DNA of 64,000 nt from Leptospira andrefontaineae (GTDB lineage Bacteria > Spirochaetota > Leptospiria > Leptospirales > Leptospiraceae), in the NCBI RefSeq assembly GCF_004770105.1, contig NZ_RQEY01000005.1:434001-498000 (forward strand). The letters run 5' to 3'. A model generated the notes under the pieces. That model ran no database searches, was not told the DNA's origin, and saw nothing but the letters and a program-made list of their open reading frames with translations. Positions 49,635 to 59,145 of the stretch are shown here, one piece after another. The number at the start of each line of letters is the position of its first letter. Position 1 is the first letter of the stretch. The position numbers and the translations under genes are program-made.

Positions 49635-50030
49635 TTAAGATTCGAAAGCTAGGTTTGCTAGTTTATCTGCCCGTTTATTTTTTTCCCGAGGAACATGGTG
49701 AATAGAGAATAGTTTGAGTTGAGAGGTGAGGCCTTTGACTTTCTCCTTTGCAATTTGCAAGTGAGGGGATTTGACCTTGTATTCTCCCTTGAATTGTTTC
49801 ACTACCAGTTCAGAATCCAGATAAGCAGTGACTTCTACGGCGTCTTGGGAGAGGCAATATTCTATCCCAGCTTCTAGGGCCGCCCATTCTGCCACATTAT
49901 TTGTTCCGTCGGAGATCCTACGAGAGATAGAATGCACCTCGGCTTCTCCTTCGTAAACCGCAACCCCAATGGAAGAAGGTCCCGGATTTCCTTTAGAAGC
50001 ACCGTCGCAGTATATTTTGAACTTTTTCAC
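49635..50030 (-). CDS. rnhA: Ribonuclease HI
   Basis: A 131-residue RNase HI that cuts RNA in RNA-DNA hybrids. Active-site acids are visible: Asp in KIYCDGASKGNPGPSSIG, Glu in NVAEWAALEAGIEY, Asp in TAYLDSELVVKQFKGEYK and Asp in EKNKRADKLANLAF. Length suits the short bacterial/archaeal-type form without the basic protrusion. It is 5 nt downstream of a membrane protein gene. Confidence 0.93.
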   Translation of the reverse strand: MKKFKIYCDGASKGNPGPSSIGVAVYEGEAEVHSISRRISDGTNNVAEWAALEAGIEYCLSQDAVEVTAYLDSELVVKQFKGEYKVKSPHLQIAKEKVKGLTSQLKLFSIHHVPREKNKRADKLANLAFES

Positions 50031-50035
50031 TGGGT

Positions 50036-50347
50036 TTAATCTTGGCTTTTAGAGCCCAAAATGAATTGGAATGGTCTCCAAAAAATTAAATATCCAATCA
50101 GGATTAGCAGGGAAACTAAAAAGGAGAGCGCACCTAAAACCAAAAATTGGAAAGTCCGATACAATTGATCGAATGTATGAGGGAAGAATAGCCCTCCGAT
50201 CAGGCAAAAAAGTCCGGCTGCTAATAAAGCAAACAAAACGAAAGGAAGGGATAAAAAATAAAAAAGATAGCTTAGGGCAGTGAATCCGAAAGCCAATTTA
50301 TAAGCGTTCCAACGTGCCGGATGATCCATCATTAAACCAAATACCAT
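50036..50347 (-). CDS. Membrane protein of unknown function
   Basis: About 103 residues with two or three hydrophobic segments (AFGFTALSYLFYFLSLPFVL; LFALLAAGLFCLIGGLFF; FLVLGALSFLVSLLILIGYL). ATG 50347 is preferred because AGGA lies 6 nt upstream; the frame extends to a TTG at 50383. It likely shares a transcript with rnhA. No family is recognised. Confidence 0.65.
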   Translation of the reverse strand: MVFGLMMDHPARWNAYKLAFGFTALSYLFYFLSLPFVLFALLAAGLFCLIGGLFFPHTFDQLYRTFQFLVLGALSFLVSLLILIGYLIFWRPFQFILGSKSQD

Positions 50348-50417
50348 CAATAGTCCTATCCTTCGAAGGCTTTGGTTTGGCAATGTAAAAACTATCTAGG
50401 ATATTGGCATTATAACA

Positions 50418-51206
50418 ATGCAGATAGATTATTTTCAGTTTCTAAATTCTCTCCCCGAAACTCCTGAATCGGAATGCAGTTATTATCCGGAGAGGCGTTC
50501 AAAGGTAAAAGGTTTTATCCTAAGGGAAAATATTCCTTTAGAAGGATTGGATGTACTATTTAGATTCGGATTCAGAAGATCCGGGAACTTTTTTTATAGA
50601 ACGAATTGTTCAAGCTGTTCTCATTGTTTGAGCTATCGTATCCCTCTGGAGAATTTCGAAAAAACTTCTTCGCATAAAAGATTGGAAAAGATCAATTCCG
50701 ATCTAGGTCTAAAAACATCTCTCCCTCAAATCGACTCGAATAAGGAAAATTTATATTTGAGATACCAAAGATCTAGGCATAAGGGAATTCATGGAGAATC
50801 CGACTTTGAGATCTTGGAAACGATGAAATACCAAATGTATGTGGGTTCTGAAAATTCTTTAGAACTTCTTCTTTCGAAAGATGAAAACTTACTCGGATGG
50901 ATCCTATTGGATATCGGAAAAGAAACCGTATCCGCAGTTTATTCCGTTTATGATCCGGAAGAAAGTAAAAGAAGTTTGGGAAATTTTCTTATTCTATCCT
51001 CTATCCTTTGGGCAAAGGAAAATGGATTTAAAGAATTTCAATTGGGTCTTTTTCTTCCAGGACATCCAAAGATGGATTATAAAAAGAACTGGAAGCCTTC
51101 GGAAATTTTAAATCGTGATACGGGTGTTTGGAAGAAGAGTGAATCTTTTCTTCCGGATTATATCTTAGAGAATGGTCCAAACGGAGACAAACGTATTAAC
51201 ACTTGA
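50418..51206 (+). CDS. bpt: Aspartate/glutamate leucyltransferase (ATE/Bpt family)
   Basis: A 262-residue aminoacyl-tRNA-protein transferase that adds Leu (or Arg) to N-terminal acidic residues and marks proteins for ClpS-ClpAP degradation. Signatures: FRFGFRRSGNFFYR, the Cys group NCSSCSHCLSYRIPL (near 62-76), RYQRSRHKGIHGESD, and SAVYSVYDPEESKRSLGNFL near residue 190. The Bpt form is the bacterial norm; the donor amino acid is not readable from sequence. Confidence 0.88.
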   Translation: MQIDYFQFLNSLPETPESECSYYPERRSKVKGFILRENIPLEGLDVLFRFGFRRSGNFFYRTNCSSCSHCLSYRIPLENFEKTSSHKRLEKINSDLGLKTSLPQIDSNKENLYLRYQRSRHKGIHGESDFEILETMKYQMYVGSENSLELLLSKDENLLGWILLDIGKETVSAVYSVYDPEESKRSLGNFLILSSILWAKENGFKEFQLGLFLPGHPKMDYKKNWKPSEILNRDTGVWKKSESFLPDYILENGPNGDKRINT

Positions 51207-51281
51207 ACATGGGTCATTCTTCTCTCCGAAACAACCTAAATCAGGCTTGTCAGACTGGCCTTGCGTCTCAGAAAGGTTGGT

Positions 51282-52007
51282 ATGGCTAAAAAGATCATCG
51301 TAGTAGGCGCTTCTAGCGGTATCGGAAAAGAAATTGCATCTCAATTGATCGAACAGGGACACCAAGTCGCTGCTTTTGCAAGAAGAGATAAGGAACTCAA
51401 AAAACTTCCTTCTTCCAAAGCAAAAAACTTATTCGTCAAACACGACGTTACTGAATACTCCAAGGTCCCTGGAGAATTTGCCAAAGCAGTAAAAAGTTTA
51501 GGTGGCCTGGACGAAATTTATTACGCATCCGGTGTGATGCATAGAGTCGGTCCGGAAGAATTCCCAATCGAAAAAGATCTAGAAATGTTAGAAGTCAATC
51601 TTTTAGGTTGTGTTGCTTGGTTGGACTCTGCAGCTGCTTATTTCCAAGAGAAGAAGGCAGGCAAAATTATAGGTATCTCTTCCATCGCAGGTGATAGAGG
51701 TCGTAGAGGAAACCCGGTATACAACGCATCTAAAGCGGGAATGTCTGCTTATTTGGAAGCTTTAAGAAATCGTTTAGCAGTAAAAGGAATCCAAGTAGTT
51801 ACAGTAAAACCTGGAATGATCGAAACTCCAATGACGGAAGGATTGCCTGGTCTTATGTGGCTCATCACTGCTAAAGAAGCTGCTCAAGTTATATTATCGA
51901 AAGTGAATGCTGGAAAAGAGAATTTCTATGTGCCTGCTCGTTGGGCCTTGGTCTCTTTGATCATTCGACTTATCCCTTCCTTTATTTTCAGAAAACTTTC
52001 CATTTAA
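51282..52007 (+). CDS. dprE2: DprE2-like short-chain dehydrogenase
   Basis: About 241 residues. NAD-binding [11 protein letters not shown] (7-17), catalytic Ser in [23 protein letters not shown] with Tyr-x3-Lys, and [12 protein letters not shown]. The C-terminus [11 protein letters not shown] closely matches the RSIFRKLPI ending of mycobacterial DprE2, and the GERxRRxNxVYxxxKAG block also matches. DprE2 reduces the keto intermediate made by DprE1 to polyprenyl-phosphoryl arabinose. AAAGG lies 5 nt upstream of ATG 51282; the frame extends to a TTG at 51261. The DprE1-like gene follows after 17 nt. Confidence 0.78.
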   Translation: MAKKIIVVGASSGIGKEIASQLIEQGHQVAAFARRDKELKKLPSSKAKNLFVKHDVTEYSKVPGEFAKAVKSLGGLDEIYYASGVMHRVGPEEFPIEKDLEMLEVNLLGCVAWLDSAAAYFQEKKAGKIIGISSIAGDRGRRGNPVYNASKAGMSAYLEALRNRLAVKGIQVVTVKPGMIETPMTEGLPGLMWLITAKEAAQVILSKVNAGKENFYVPARWALVSLIIRLIPSFIFRKLSI

Positions 52008-52024
52008 GGAAAAGGTGATCTAAA

Positions 52025-53518
52025 ATGGCAGCCGCCCCTAAGAAAAAGACAGTTAAAAAAAAGACAGCTACTAAAACTAAAAAAGTTGGCTTCGATCTGA
52101 AAGAGTTCGAGTCACATTTAAGTCCTGTCCAAAAGGTAGAAGCCTGGGGAATGAACCATTTCTCCAATAGTAAGGTTTTCTTACCCACTTCTATCCAAGA
52201 CTTTAAGGATCTATTCACCTACGCAAGAAATACGAATACTAAAGTTGCATTTAGAGGTGGTGGTTGTAGTTACGGTGACGCTGCTACAAATGAAAAAGGG
52301 ATAGTAGTAGATATTCGTAATTTTAATAAGATCTTATCTTTTGATCCTAAAACCGGGATCTTGGTTGCAGAGTCCGGAGTGACCATCAAACAACTTTGGG
52401 AGTTTGGGATTGAAAGGGGATTTTGGCCTCCTGTTGTAAGTGGAACGATGTTCCCTACTTTAGGCGGAGCACTTTCTATGAATATCCATGGAAAGAATAA
52501 CTTCGCTGTTGGACCGATCGGCGATCATATCCAAGAATTTACTTTTATAAGTCCTGATGGAAAAGAATCCGTTTGTTCTCCTAAAAAGAATTCGGATCTA
52601 TTCTATTCTGCAATTTCCGGTTTCGGAATGTTAGGCGCATTTCTAACGGTAACAATCAAACTCAAAAAAATCTACTCAGGTAAGATGAAGGTTTGGCCGG
52701 TGAATACCTCAAACCTACAAGAGATGTATGATTATTTCGAAAAAGAATACAAACAATCAGATTATCTAGTTGGCTGGGTGGATGGATTTGCTTCCGGGAA
52801 AGGTATAGGTCGTGGACAGATCCATAAAGCAGTTCATCTAAAAGCAGGAGAAGATCCTGATTTTCCTGAAAATTGCAAATTGGAAAATCAAATCCTACCA
52901 AGCACATTCTTAGGGATCATTCCTAAATCTTGGATGTGGCTTTTCATGTATCCGTTTAGCAATAAATTTGGAATGAGATTCGTGAACTTTGGGAAATGGA
53001 TCTCAGGGTTTTTAAATAATAATAAACCGTATGAGCAGGGACATGCCGAGTATGCTTTTCTTTTGGACTATGTTCCGAATTGGAAATTTATGTATAAGCC
53101 TGGTGCAATGATCCAATACCAAAGTTTTATTCCGAAAGAAAATGCAGTTAAAGGATTTGAAGAAATCCTAAGTATTTGTCAAAAAAGAGGGATCGTAAAC
53201 TGGCTCGGAGTATTCAAGAAACATAGACCAGATAAGTTCTTACTCACTCATGCTGTAGATGGTTATTCCATGGCTATGGATTTTCCGATGACCAACGGGA
53301 ATAAAACGAAACTTTGGGAACTTGCCAAAGAAATGGATGAGATCGTTGTAAAGAATGGAGGAAGATTCTATTTTGCAAAAGACAGCACTCTTCGTCCTGA
53401 AGTTTACAGAAGGTCCATGCCAAAACAGAACCTAGAAAAGTTCAGAACCATGAAGAAAAAATTAGATCCTAAAAATCTTTTAGAGTCCGACTTATTCAGA
53501 AGGGTCTGGGGAAAGTAG
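52025..53518 (+). CDS. dprE1: DprE1-like FAD-dependent oxidase
   Basis: A 497-residue FAD oxidase, the partner of DprE2 in ribose-to-arabinose epimerisation of the lipid-linked sugar. FAD-binding [17 protein letters not shown] (77-93), [20 protein letters not shown] (144-163) and AKDSTLRPE (451-459) align with mycobacterial DprE1, including the IHGKN His and the AKDS Lys. The position of the benzothiazinone-target Cys (mycobacterial WNICVDFP) reads YSMAMDFP, so Ala417 replaces Cys. The first 20 residues are a Lys/Ala/Thr-rich extension not seen in mycobacterial forms. It is 17 nt downstream of dprE2. Confidence 0.85.
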   Translation: MAAAPKKKTVKKKTATKTKKVGFDLKEFESHLSPVQKVEAWGMNHFSNSKVFLPTSIQDFKDLFTYARNTNTKVAFRGGGCSYGDAATNEKGIVVDIRNFNKILSFDPKTGILVAESGVTIKQLWEFGIERGFWPPVVSGTMFPTLGGALSMNIHGKNNFAVGPIGDHIQEFTFISPDGKESVCSPKKNSDLFYSAISGFGMLGAFLTVTIKLKKIYSGKMKVWPVNTSNLQEMYDYFEKEYKQSDYLVGWVDGFASGKGIGRGQIHKAVHLKAGEDPDFPENCKLENQILPSTFLGIIPKSWMWLFMYPFSNKFGMRFVNFGKWISGFLNNNKPYEQGHAEYAFLLDYVPNWKFMYKPGAMIQYQSFIPKENAVKGFEEILSICQKRGIVNWLGVFKKHRPDKFLLTHAVDGYSMAMDFPMTNGNKTKLWELAKEMDEIVVKNGGRFYFAKDSTLRPEVYRRSMPKQNLEKFRTMKKKLDPKNLLESDLFRRVWGK

Positions 53519-53526
53519 ATAGCTCA

Positions 53527-53610
53527 TTTTTTTCACGCCAAGTCGCTAAGTTTAGAAGATTCTTGGAGAAGTAAAACAAAACTCTTTTTATCTTTGCGGC
53601 TTCGCGTGAA
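53527..53610. repeat. Dispersed inverted repeat, copy 5
   Basis: Left arm TTTTTTTCACGCCAAGTCGC then TAAG (53527-53550); right arm CTTTGCGGCTTCGCGTGAA (53592-53610). It starts 9 nt after the dprE1 stop. The right arm lies inside the last codons of the convergent glycosyltransferase gene and encodes its terminal VHAKPQR. Confidence 0.7.
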
Positions 53611-55129
53611 CTTTAATAATTTCTAAAGTCTCCATATTGATAGAAGGACTTTGATAGAAGTTTCTATTCTTAAATTCAAAATGTTCTGATTTGGGAACTA
53701 AAATATCTTTCGGATAAGCATCCTTAAAACCAACTACAGTTACCTGAGTTTTTCCAATCGTATGTAATTTTTCTAAAAGTACATCGAAGGATTCGGCGGT
53801 GTCGATTTCATAGACTTCTCTTTCTTCTCTAAAAGAATTAGAAGGTAAAAACACAGAACCTTTTCTGTAGATCACAATTTTTGAAGTGTGATCACTTAGC
53901 TCTTTTTGTTCATTCACAATGGACTTTGTAAATTTATAATATAGTCTGTCAAATATGACCCCGCCTACGATCGAGTAAGAAAGAAAAAGGACAACTGCAA
54001 TTTTAAAAGGTTTACTGAGTTTTTCCCAATTTTTTTCTAAAATAGAAAATAGGACCAAAAGCAAAAATGGGAGAATGGTCATTAAAAACCTAGGCCCGAA
54101 TAATACTCCCTGCCAAAATTTTGTAGAGGTCAGAAATCCTGATATAAGTATAAAGATCACTAATCCGTATAAAATTCGAGTTAATGGGTCCGATTTTGGC
54201 CTCCATAAAACGATAAATGCCAATGCAGGATAGGCTCCAAATAATCCCAGTGATCCTTTTCCTAAAAATACCAATTGTCCTAAATAATAGATCTGAGCGA
54301 TCAAACGATAGGAAGAGGATTCTTGTAAATAGCCTCTAGAACCTAACGGATGTCCCACTACTGAAAAATTGATTGCCGCTTGGATGAATAAGAATGTCCC
54401 GAATACGAATGGGAATAATGCAGTTTTTGGATTTCTGAATATTCTAAAAGCATAAACTAAAGAAAGGCTGGCCGCCAATAGAATTGTTTCCTGTCGAAAG
54501 AATGCTGCAAATCCGAAAAATATACCGGCTAATATTAAGTCCGCAGAATTGGATGATTCATCTTCTTTTAGTAAAAAATAAATTCCTTGGGTAACTCCGT
54601 AGATTGCTATGATTGTTTCGGAAATATCCGTTGAAAATAAGCTGAACGCAGAACCAAAAAGTAGAAAGATCAAAAAGAAAAATTTAGATTTTTCCTTTAA
54701 TTGGAAAACTTCAGAAATTTGGAATAATGCCCTTAGAGTTAATATTCCAAAAACTAAAGATAAGAAAAAACTTCCGAATCTTCCCATAAGAAGAGCAAAT
54801 GGGTACTGGATCGCTGTGTAATAAAAAGGAAATACATAATAACATTTTCCTTTATAAACATGGGTCATCGTGGACCCTTTTTTCAGATCTAAAGGTAAAA
54901 ATTGGAACTCAGGATCTATTTCTTTTCCGGAGTATCTACAGGAAAAATCAGGTAACCCGTTTTGGAGAAGGTCCGCAAGTTGTTGCTGTTTGACTGCTCC
55001 ATCCCCGACTCGGATCCCTGTTTGGTACTGCCATGCTAAAAATAAGGATAAAAATACTGCTCCGAAAATCAGAAATCCTGAGGGCTTGCCGGTAAAAGAA
55101 GAAACCCGGGAAAGAAGGCGATTGAACAT
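53588..55129 (-). CDS. Multipass GT-C-like glycosyltransferase (leptospiral family)
   Basis: A 513-residue integral membrane protein with about 10-11 hydrophobic segments. An acidic motif in the first periplasmic loop (GIRVGDGAVKQQQLADLLQN, about 33-52) suits a lipid-linked-sugar-dependent GT-C enzyme. It matches what I recall as the LA_3751/LA_3752-type leptospiral putative glycosyltransferases. A soluble C-terminal part of about 110 residues follows the last helix. Convergent with dprE1 and divergent from the AftB-like gene; the sugar is unknown. Its C-terminus is encoded by a dispersed repeat. Confidence 0.72.
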   Translation of the reverse strand: MFNRLLSRVSSFTGKPSGFLIFGAVFLSLFLAWQYQTGIRVGDGAVKQQQLADLLQNGLPDFSCRYSGKEIDPEFQFLPLDLKKGSTMTHVYKGKCYYVFPFYYTAIQYPFALLMGRFGSFFLSLVFGILTLRALFQISEVFQLKEKSKFFFLIFLLFGSAFSLFSTDISETIIAIYGVTQGIYFLLKEDESSNSADLILAGIFFGFAAFFRQETILLAASLSLVYAFRIFRNPKTALFPFVFGTFLFIQAAINFSVVGHPLGSRGYLQESSSYRLIAQIYYLGQLVFLGKGSLGLFGAYPALAFIVLWRPKSDPLTRILYGLVIFILISGFLTSTKFWQGVLFGPRFLMTILPFLLLVLFSILEKNWEKLSKPFKIAVVLFLSYSIVGGVIFDRLYYKFTKSIVNEQKELSDHTSKIVIYRKGSVFLPSNSFREEREVYEIDTAESFDVLLEKLHTIGKTQVTVVGFKDAYPKDILVPKSEHFEFKNRNFYQSPSINMETLEIIKVHAKPQR

Positions 55130-55240
55130 TCTGCTAGGAAGTCCCAGTAAAATCCAAGGTCAAGAAGAAATCCCGAAGGAATATTTCGACCATTCTTAAG
55201 TATCCGAATTCTGAATGACAGTTGGATTCCGGATGTTTTT

Positions 55241-56896
55241 TTGGAGCTTGTGAATTCTGCCTTAGAAAAGCTATTGTCCTTCTTTCAAAAGCCTCTTCCT
55301 AAATTCTTTTTTCCGATTTCTTGTATTCTATTTGTTTATGTTGTGATCGCGAATTCCTGGGTCACCGAAGATGCTTATATCAGTTTTAGGACGGTGGATA
55401 ATTTTCTAAACGGCTTCGGACTTAGATGGAATACCTACGAAAGAGTTCAGGCATATACTCATCCTCTTTGGCTATTTGGTCTTATCGTTCTTTCTTTTTG
55501 TAAAATTCCTGTATATTATTCTTCTTTAATCCTTTCTTGGATCTGTGTAGGAACAACCGTCTATTTGTTCATTTCTCGTTTTGGGAAAAAAGAAGGGGAC
55601 TGGCAATACGGTTCTTGGATACTTTTAACATTACTTATATCCAGAGCATTTGTGGATTTCTCCAGTTCCGGTTTGGAAAACCCACTTTCTTTTCTTTTGA
55701 TCATTTTGTTTTTATCGAAGGCATTCGATTTGGAGAAGAAGGTTGATTTTCGGGGGATTTTTCTTTTCTTTTTTTATCTTTCTTTATCTTATCTGAACAG
55801 ACAAGACACAGTTCTTCTGGGACTTCCGTTCCTTCTATATTTATATAAACCTTTTAAAGAAAGAGAATCTTGGGGTAAGTTTATTGGGGCGGCAGTTTTA
55901 GGACTTTTGCCTGTTCTTTTCTGGTCAATTTTTTCTTTAATATATTACGGATATCTATTTCCGAATACCGCATATGCAAAATTAAACACTGATTTAACTG
56001 TTTCTCATTTATGGCCTTATGGTCTGGATTATCTGGAGAATAGTTTTCGTTGGGATATTTTCACTTCACTTTCGATCAGTTCTATAATTTTACTTTTGCC
56101 ATATTTCGTTTGGAAAAAGAGATTTTTACATGCCGCAACATCTGCCGGGATAGGACTTTATGTTTTATATGTCTGTTCCATAGGCGGGGATTTTATGGCG
56201 GGAAGGTTTTTTGCTCTTCCGTTTGTAGTCTGCCTATTCTTGCTTTCGGAAATTTCACCTTCGTATCTTCCTAGAGTGAGCGTTCTATTCTTTGTCGCCT
56301 TATTCCTGTTAAACCAAAACTCATACTTGTATATTACAAAAGACTATACTAGACTTCGAAACGACAAGGAAATTCAAGACGAGAAAGGTGCTTATTTTAG
56401 AAGCACAAACCTTCTACGCTCTTTTAAATTTCAGGAATACCCAACTCACGGCTGGGCTGATGCGGGTAGAAAGTATAAAAAGTCACCTAAGGACCCGGAC
56501 AAGGCATGTGCTACGATTAACGTAGGCTTTTATGGCTATTTTGCCGGCGAAAACCGTAAGATTATAGACTCAAATGCTTTAACGGATCCTTTATTAAGTA
56601 AATTGAAATCAGTTTCTAATTGGAGAGTGGGGCATTTTACCCGAAATATTCCAGTAGGATACTTGGAATCGGTTACTTCAAGACAAAACCAGATCCAAGA
56701 TCCGAATCTAAAAGTATACTATGATCGATTGAAATTGTTAACCGAATCGCAAGATCTTTTCACAAAAGAGAGATTTGTGGAAATTCTCCGAGAAAACTTA
56801 GGCGGTAATAGATATTTGCTACTAAATTCCGAACCAAGAACTCCATGGGTTGGAATTCCAGAAGGTTTCGCTTGTGGACTGGGAGTCGGTTACTAG
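55241..56896 (+). CDS. AftB-like arabinofuranosyltransferase candidate
   Basis: A 551-residue GT-C membrane protein. Four blocks match mycobacterial AftB motifs: EDAYISFRTVDNFLNGFGLR then WNTYERVQAYTHPLW (43-77), DFSSSGLENPLS (139-150), IYYGYLFPNTAYAKL (234-248) and GGDFMAGRFFALPF (315-328). The acidic pair at 43-44 is the presumed catalytic site. In mycobacteria AftB adds beta-1,2-arabinofuranose from polyprenyl-phosphoryl arabinose, the product of DprE1/2 encoded just upstream. A soluble domain of about 150 residues ends the protein. The start is uncertain: TTG 55241 or GTG 55250. Specificity is inference. Confidence 0.72.
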   Translation: MELVNSALEKLLSFFQKPLPKFFFPISCILFVYVVIANSWVTEDAYISFRTVDNFLNGFGLRWNTYERVQAYTHPLWLFGLIVLSFCKIPVYYSSLILSWICVGTTVYLFISRFGKKEGDWQYGSWILLTLLISRAFVDFSSSGLENPLSFLLIILFLSKAFDLEKKVDFRGIFLFFFYLSLSYLNRQDTVLLGLPFLLYLYKPFKERESWGKFIGAAVLGLLPVLFWSIFSLIYYGYLFPNTAYAKLNTDLTVSHLWPYGLDYLENSFRWDIFTSLSISSIILLLPYFVWKKRFLHAATSAGIGLYVLYVCSIGGDFMAGRFFALPFVVCLFLLSEISPSYLPRVSVLFFVALFLLNQNSYLYITKDYTRLRNDKEIQDEKGAYFRSTNLLRSFKFQEYPTHGWADAGRKYKKSPKDPDKACATINVGFYGYFAGENRKIIDSNALTDPLLSKLKSVSNWRVGHFTRNIPVGYLESVTSRQNQIQDPNLKVYYDRLKLLTESQDLFTKERFVEILRENLGGNRYLLLNSEPRTPWVGIPEGFACGLGVGY

Positions 56897-56991
56897 TTTA
56901 AGTAGTCTTCATTCTTCTTTTATCATTTGGTCTGAACTTTTGATTTTAAATTCTTGATCCTTCTTACAGGGTTTCCATTTTATTGTTAAGA

Positions 56992-58275
56992 ATGAGCGAA
57001 GGAAGAGCTTCTTGGAATGCATCCAAATGGCGGGAATGGTTTTCCGAAGGTGAGATTGTTCCGTACTTCCAGCCAATCTTGTCCGTCGAAAAAGATTCTA
57101 TCTTCGGTTACGAAGCACTGGCTCGTTTTATAGATAAGGAAGGAACGGTCCACAGCCTAGGCCCATTTTTCTTAGCTGATATTCCTCATTCTTTTTCCGT
57201 TTCTGAAAGAGATGAATTCAAAAAACTTAAATTAGAAATTGATAGGACCATTCGCAAAAAAGCGGTGGAAAAGATCAGTAATACGCACGGGTTAGATCCT
57301 AAAACGAAACTTTTTCTAAATATATCTCCTTCTTTCATGCAGGACTATTTGTCTTCCAAAACGGATGAGGAACCCTATACTTTACAGATCGCTAAAGGTT
57401 CCGGTTTGGATCCTAAAAGGATCGTGATCGAAATTGTGGAAGAACATTTTTCCGGAGAAATAGATCAGTTAAAACCTTTGATCAATCTTTATAAAAGGTC
57501 CGGGTTCTTAGTGGCGATCGACGATCTCGGATCCAAATCTTCCAACTTAGATAGGATCGGTGCTTTACATCCTGATATTATCAAAGTGGATCTTGGCCTG
57601 ATTCGTAGTTCAGTTGCTTCTCGAAATTTCCAGGAAATCTTATTCACTTTATCCAGACTTGCCGAAAGTTTAGGGTGTTCTCTTTTGTTCGAAGGTTTGG
57701 AAACTGAGACCGAGTTATACAATGCTCTGACATATGGAGCCAGATTTTTACAAGGTTTCTATTTTGCGGAACCGAGCCCTGAGTTAATGGATATCAATAG
57801 TTTGAGCATCCGATTCTCCCAACTTCATGAATTATTCTTTAATTATAAAAAATACCAGTTGTTACGCCGGATTAAAAAGGAGAAGGAACTGGAAGATCGT
57901 TTGGAATCCTCCGGTATCGAGGTGATCACCTCCAACGGTATTGCGACTATTAAATTAAGGAATTCTTATCTTCTAGAAAAATCCGTTTTTAGAATGTATG
58001 TGACCAACCATGAAGGAAGACAACTTTCTCCTAACTATTCAGGGATCTCCGATTCTGGAATGTTGGAAGACGATACCTTTGTAGGAAGGAACTGGAGCTG
58101 GAGACCTTATTTCCTAGAACAATTTTATAAAAATGCGAAGGACTCTTCCGGTGGATGGATTGCAAGTAACCCTTACTACGATCTGGAAAGTCATCTACTC
58201 TTAGTAACTTATTCCAAAAGAATGGAAGAGGATAATGTTCTATTCGTAGATGTGCGGATGTGGGACTTTCCTTAA
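56992..58275 (+). CDS. EAL-domain c-di-GMP phosphodiesterase with C-terminal sensor
   Basis: About 427 residues. The EAL domain spans roughly 20-260: YEALARF, NISPSFM, VIEIVEEHF, AIDDLGSKSSNLDRIG, KVDLGLIR and FEGLETETE, so metal and substrate residues are kept. A YkuI_C/PDC-like domain follows from about 295 (RMYVTNHEGRQLSPNYSG; WRPYFLEQFY; GGWIASNPYYDLESH). No signal peptide or membrane helix, so sensing is cytoplasmic. ATG 56992 is preferred over a TTG 9 nt earlier. Its end overlaps the convergent desaturase by 4 nt. Confidence 0.85.
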   Translation: MSEGRASWNASKWREWFSEGEIVPYFQPILSVEKDSIFGYEALARFIDKEGTVHSLGPFFLADIPHSFSVSERDEFKKLKLEIDRTIRKKAVEKISNTHGLDPKTKLFLNISPSFMQDYLSSKTDEEPYTLQIAKGSGLDPKRIVIEIVEEHFSGEIDQLKPLINLYKRSGFLVAIDDLGSKSSNLDRIGALHPDIIKVDLGLIRSSVASRNFQEILFTLSRLAESLGCSLLFEGLETETELYNALTYGARFLQGFYFAEPSPELMDINSLSIRFSQLHELFFNYKKYQLLRRIKKEKELEDRLESSGIEVITSNGIATIKLRNSYLLEKSVFRMYVTNHEGRQLSPNYSGISDSGMLEDDTFVGRNWSWRPYFLEQFYKNAKDSSGGWIASNPYYDLESHLLLVTYSKRMEEDNVLFVDVRMWDFP

Positions 58276-59132
58276 GTTCTCTCCGGTTCCGCTACATTTG
58301 CTGATTTGATCCAACCGAATAGACTTAAAAATTGGATACACCACCAACCTGGATCCATTTCTCCTTTTTGAAGAGAGAACTTACTGGATTCAGGAAATGC
58401 ATGATGATTATTATGAAGCGATTCTCCCATTGTCAAAAGAGAAATGAAAGGGACATTATAACCTTGGGTGCAAGCATTCGGAACTACTCGTATTAAATCT
58501 CCGCTTTTATGAGCATAATGACTTACGAGCCAATTTCCTATAATACAGATTGAAATTCTTCCGCAGACTCCCCATACGATTGTTCCTAATCCACCGATAA
58601 GGCCTAAGATCGCGATGATCGGAATTTGCTGTATTAGCCAAGTTTTCTCCAGAAATTGAATAACCTTATCTTCTCCATAATCGTTTGAATATCTAAAGAT
58701 CTGCTGTTCCTTCATTTTAATGGTGAAGTTGTTCTGTATTATAAAATCTTGAAATATATTATCGTAATGGCAGAAGTAGGGATGACATGCCTTACTTCTT
58801 TGTGCCCAGTCGCGTAGATCATGAAAGTATCTAAGAGATAAAGGGCCACCGAGCCCGGTTAAAACCGCTATATAAAGTAAAATTCTTTTTAAATATATAG
58901 AAGAAGAAAATGAATCATGTAGTATTCCTCGATGTAATCCGACTGAATGACCAAAACTAAGTGTGATCGCAGTTAGGAAGAAGGAGAGCAAAACGTTTGT
59001 AGTAGAGTAGGTGGAATAACCGAAGACCAAGAAGATGGTCAAGCAGCTTATGAACAAAATGGATTTGGTTGGCGCCCAGACAATCTTGCCATCGCAAGGA
59101 TCTAAAGTTTTGATTTCTGGAGAGTATATCAT
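58272..59132 (-). CDS. Acyl-CoA/fatty-acid desaturase family protein
   Basis: A 286-residue membrane di-iron enzyme. The first His box is HSVGLHRGILHDSF and the third is LHNNHHAFPESS. The middle box, usually HxxHH, reads FHDLRDWAQRSKACHPYFCH, a variant I recall from a bacterial desaturase subgroup. Three or four membrane helices are present. It probably introduces double bonds to adjust membrane fluidity. A strong GGAGG precedes the ATG, and the leader can form a nested hairpin. Confidence 0.8.
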   Translation of the reverse strand: MIYSPEIKTLDPCDGKIVWAPTKSILFISCLTIFLVFGYSTYSTTNVLLSFFLTAITLSFGHSVGLHRGILHDSFSSSIYLKRILLYIAVLTGLGGPLSLRYFHDLRDWAQRSKACHPYFCHYDNIFQDFIIQNNFTIKMKEQQIFRYSNDYGEDKVIQFLEKTWLIQQIPIIAILGLIGGLGTIVWGVCGRISICIIGNWLVSHYAHKSGDLIRVVPNACTQGYNVPFISLLTMGESLHNNHHAFPESSKFSLQKGEMDPGWWCIQFLSLFGWIKSANVAEPERT

Positions 59133-59145
59133 AGAGCCTCCATGA

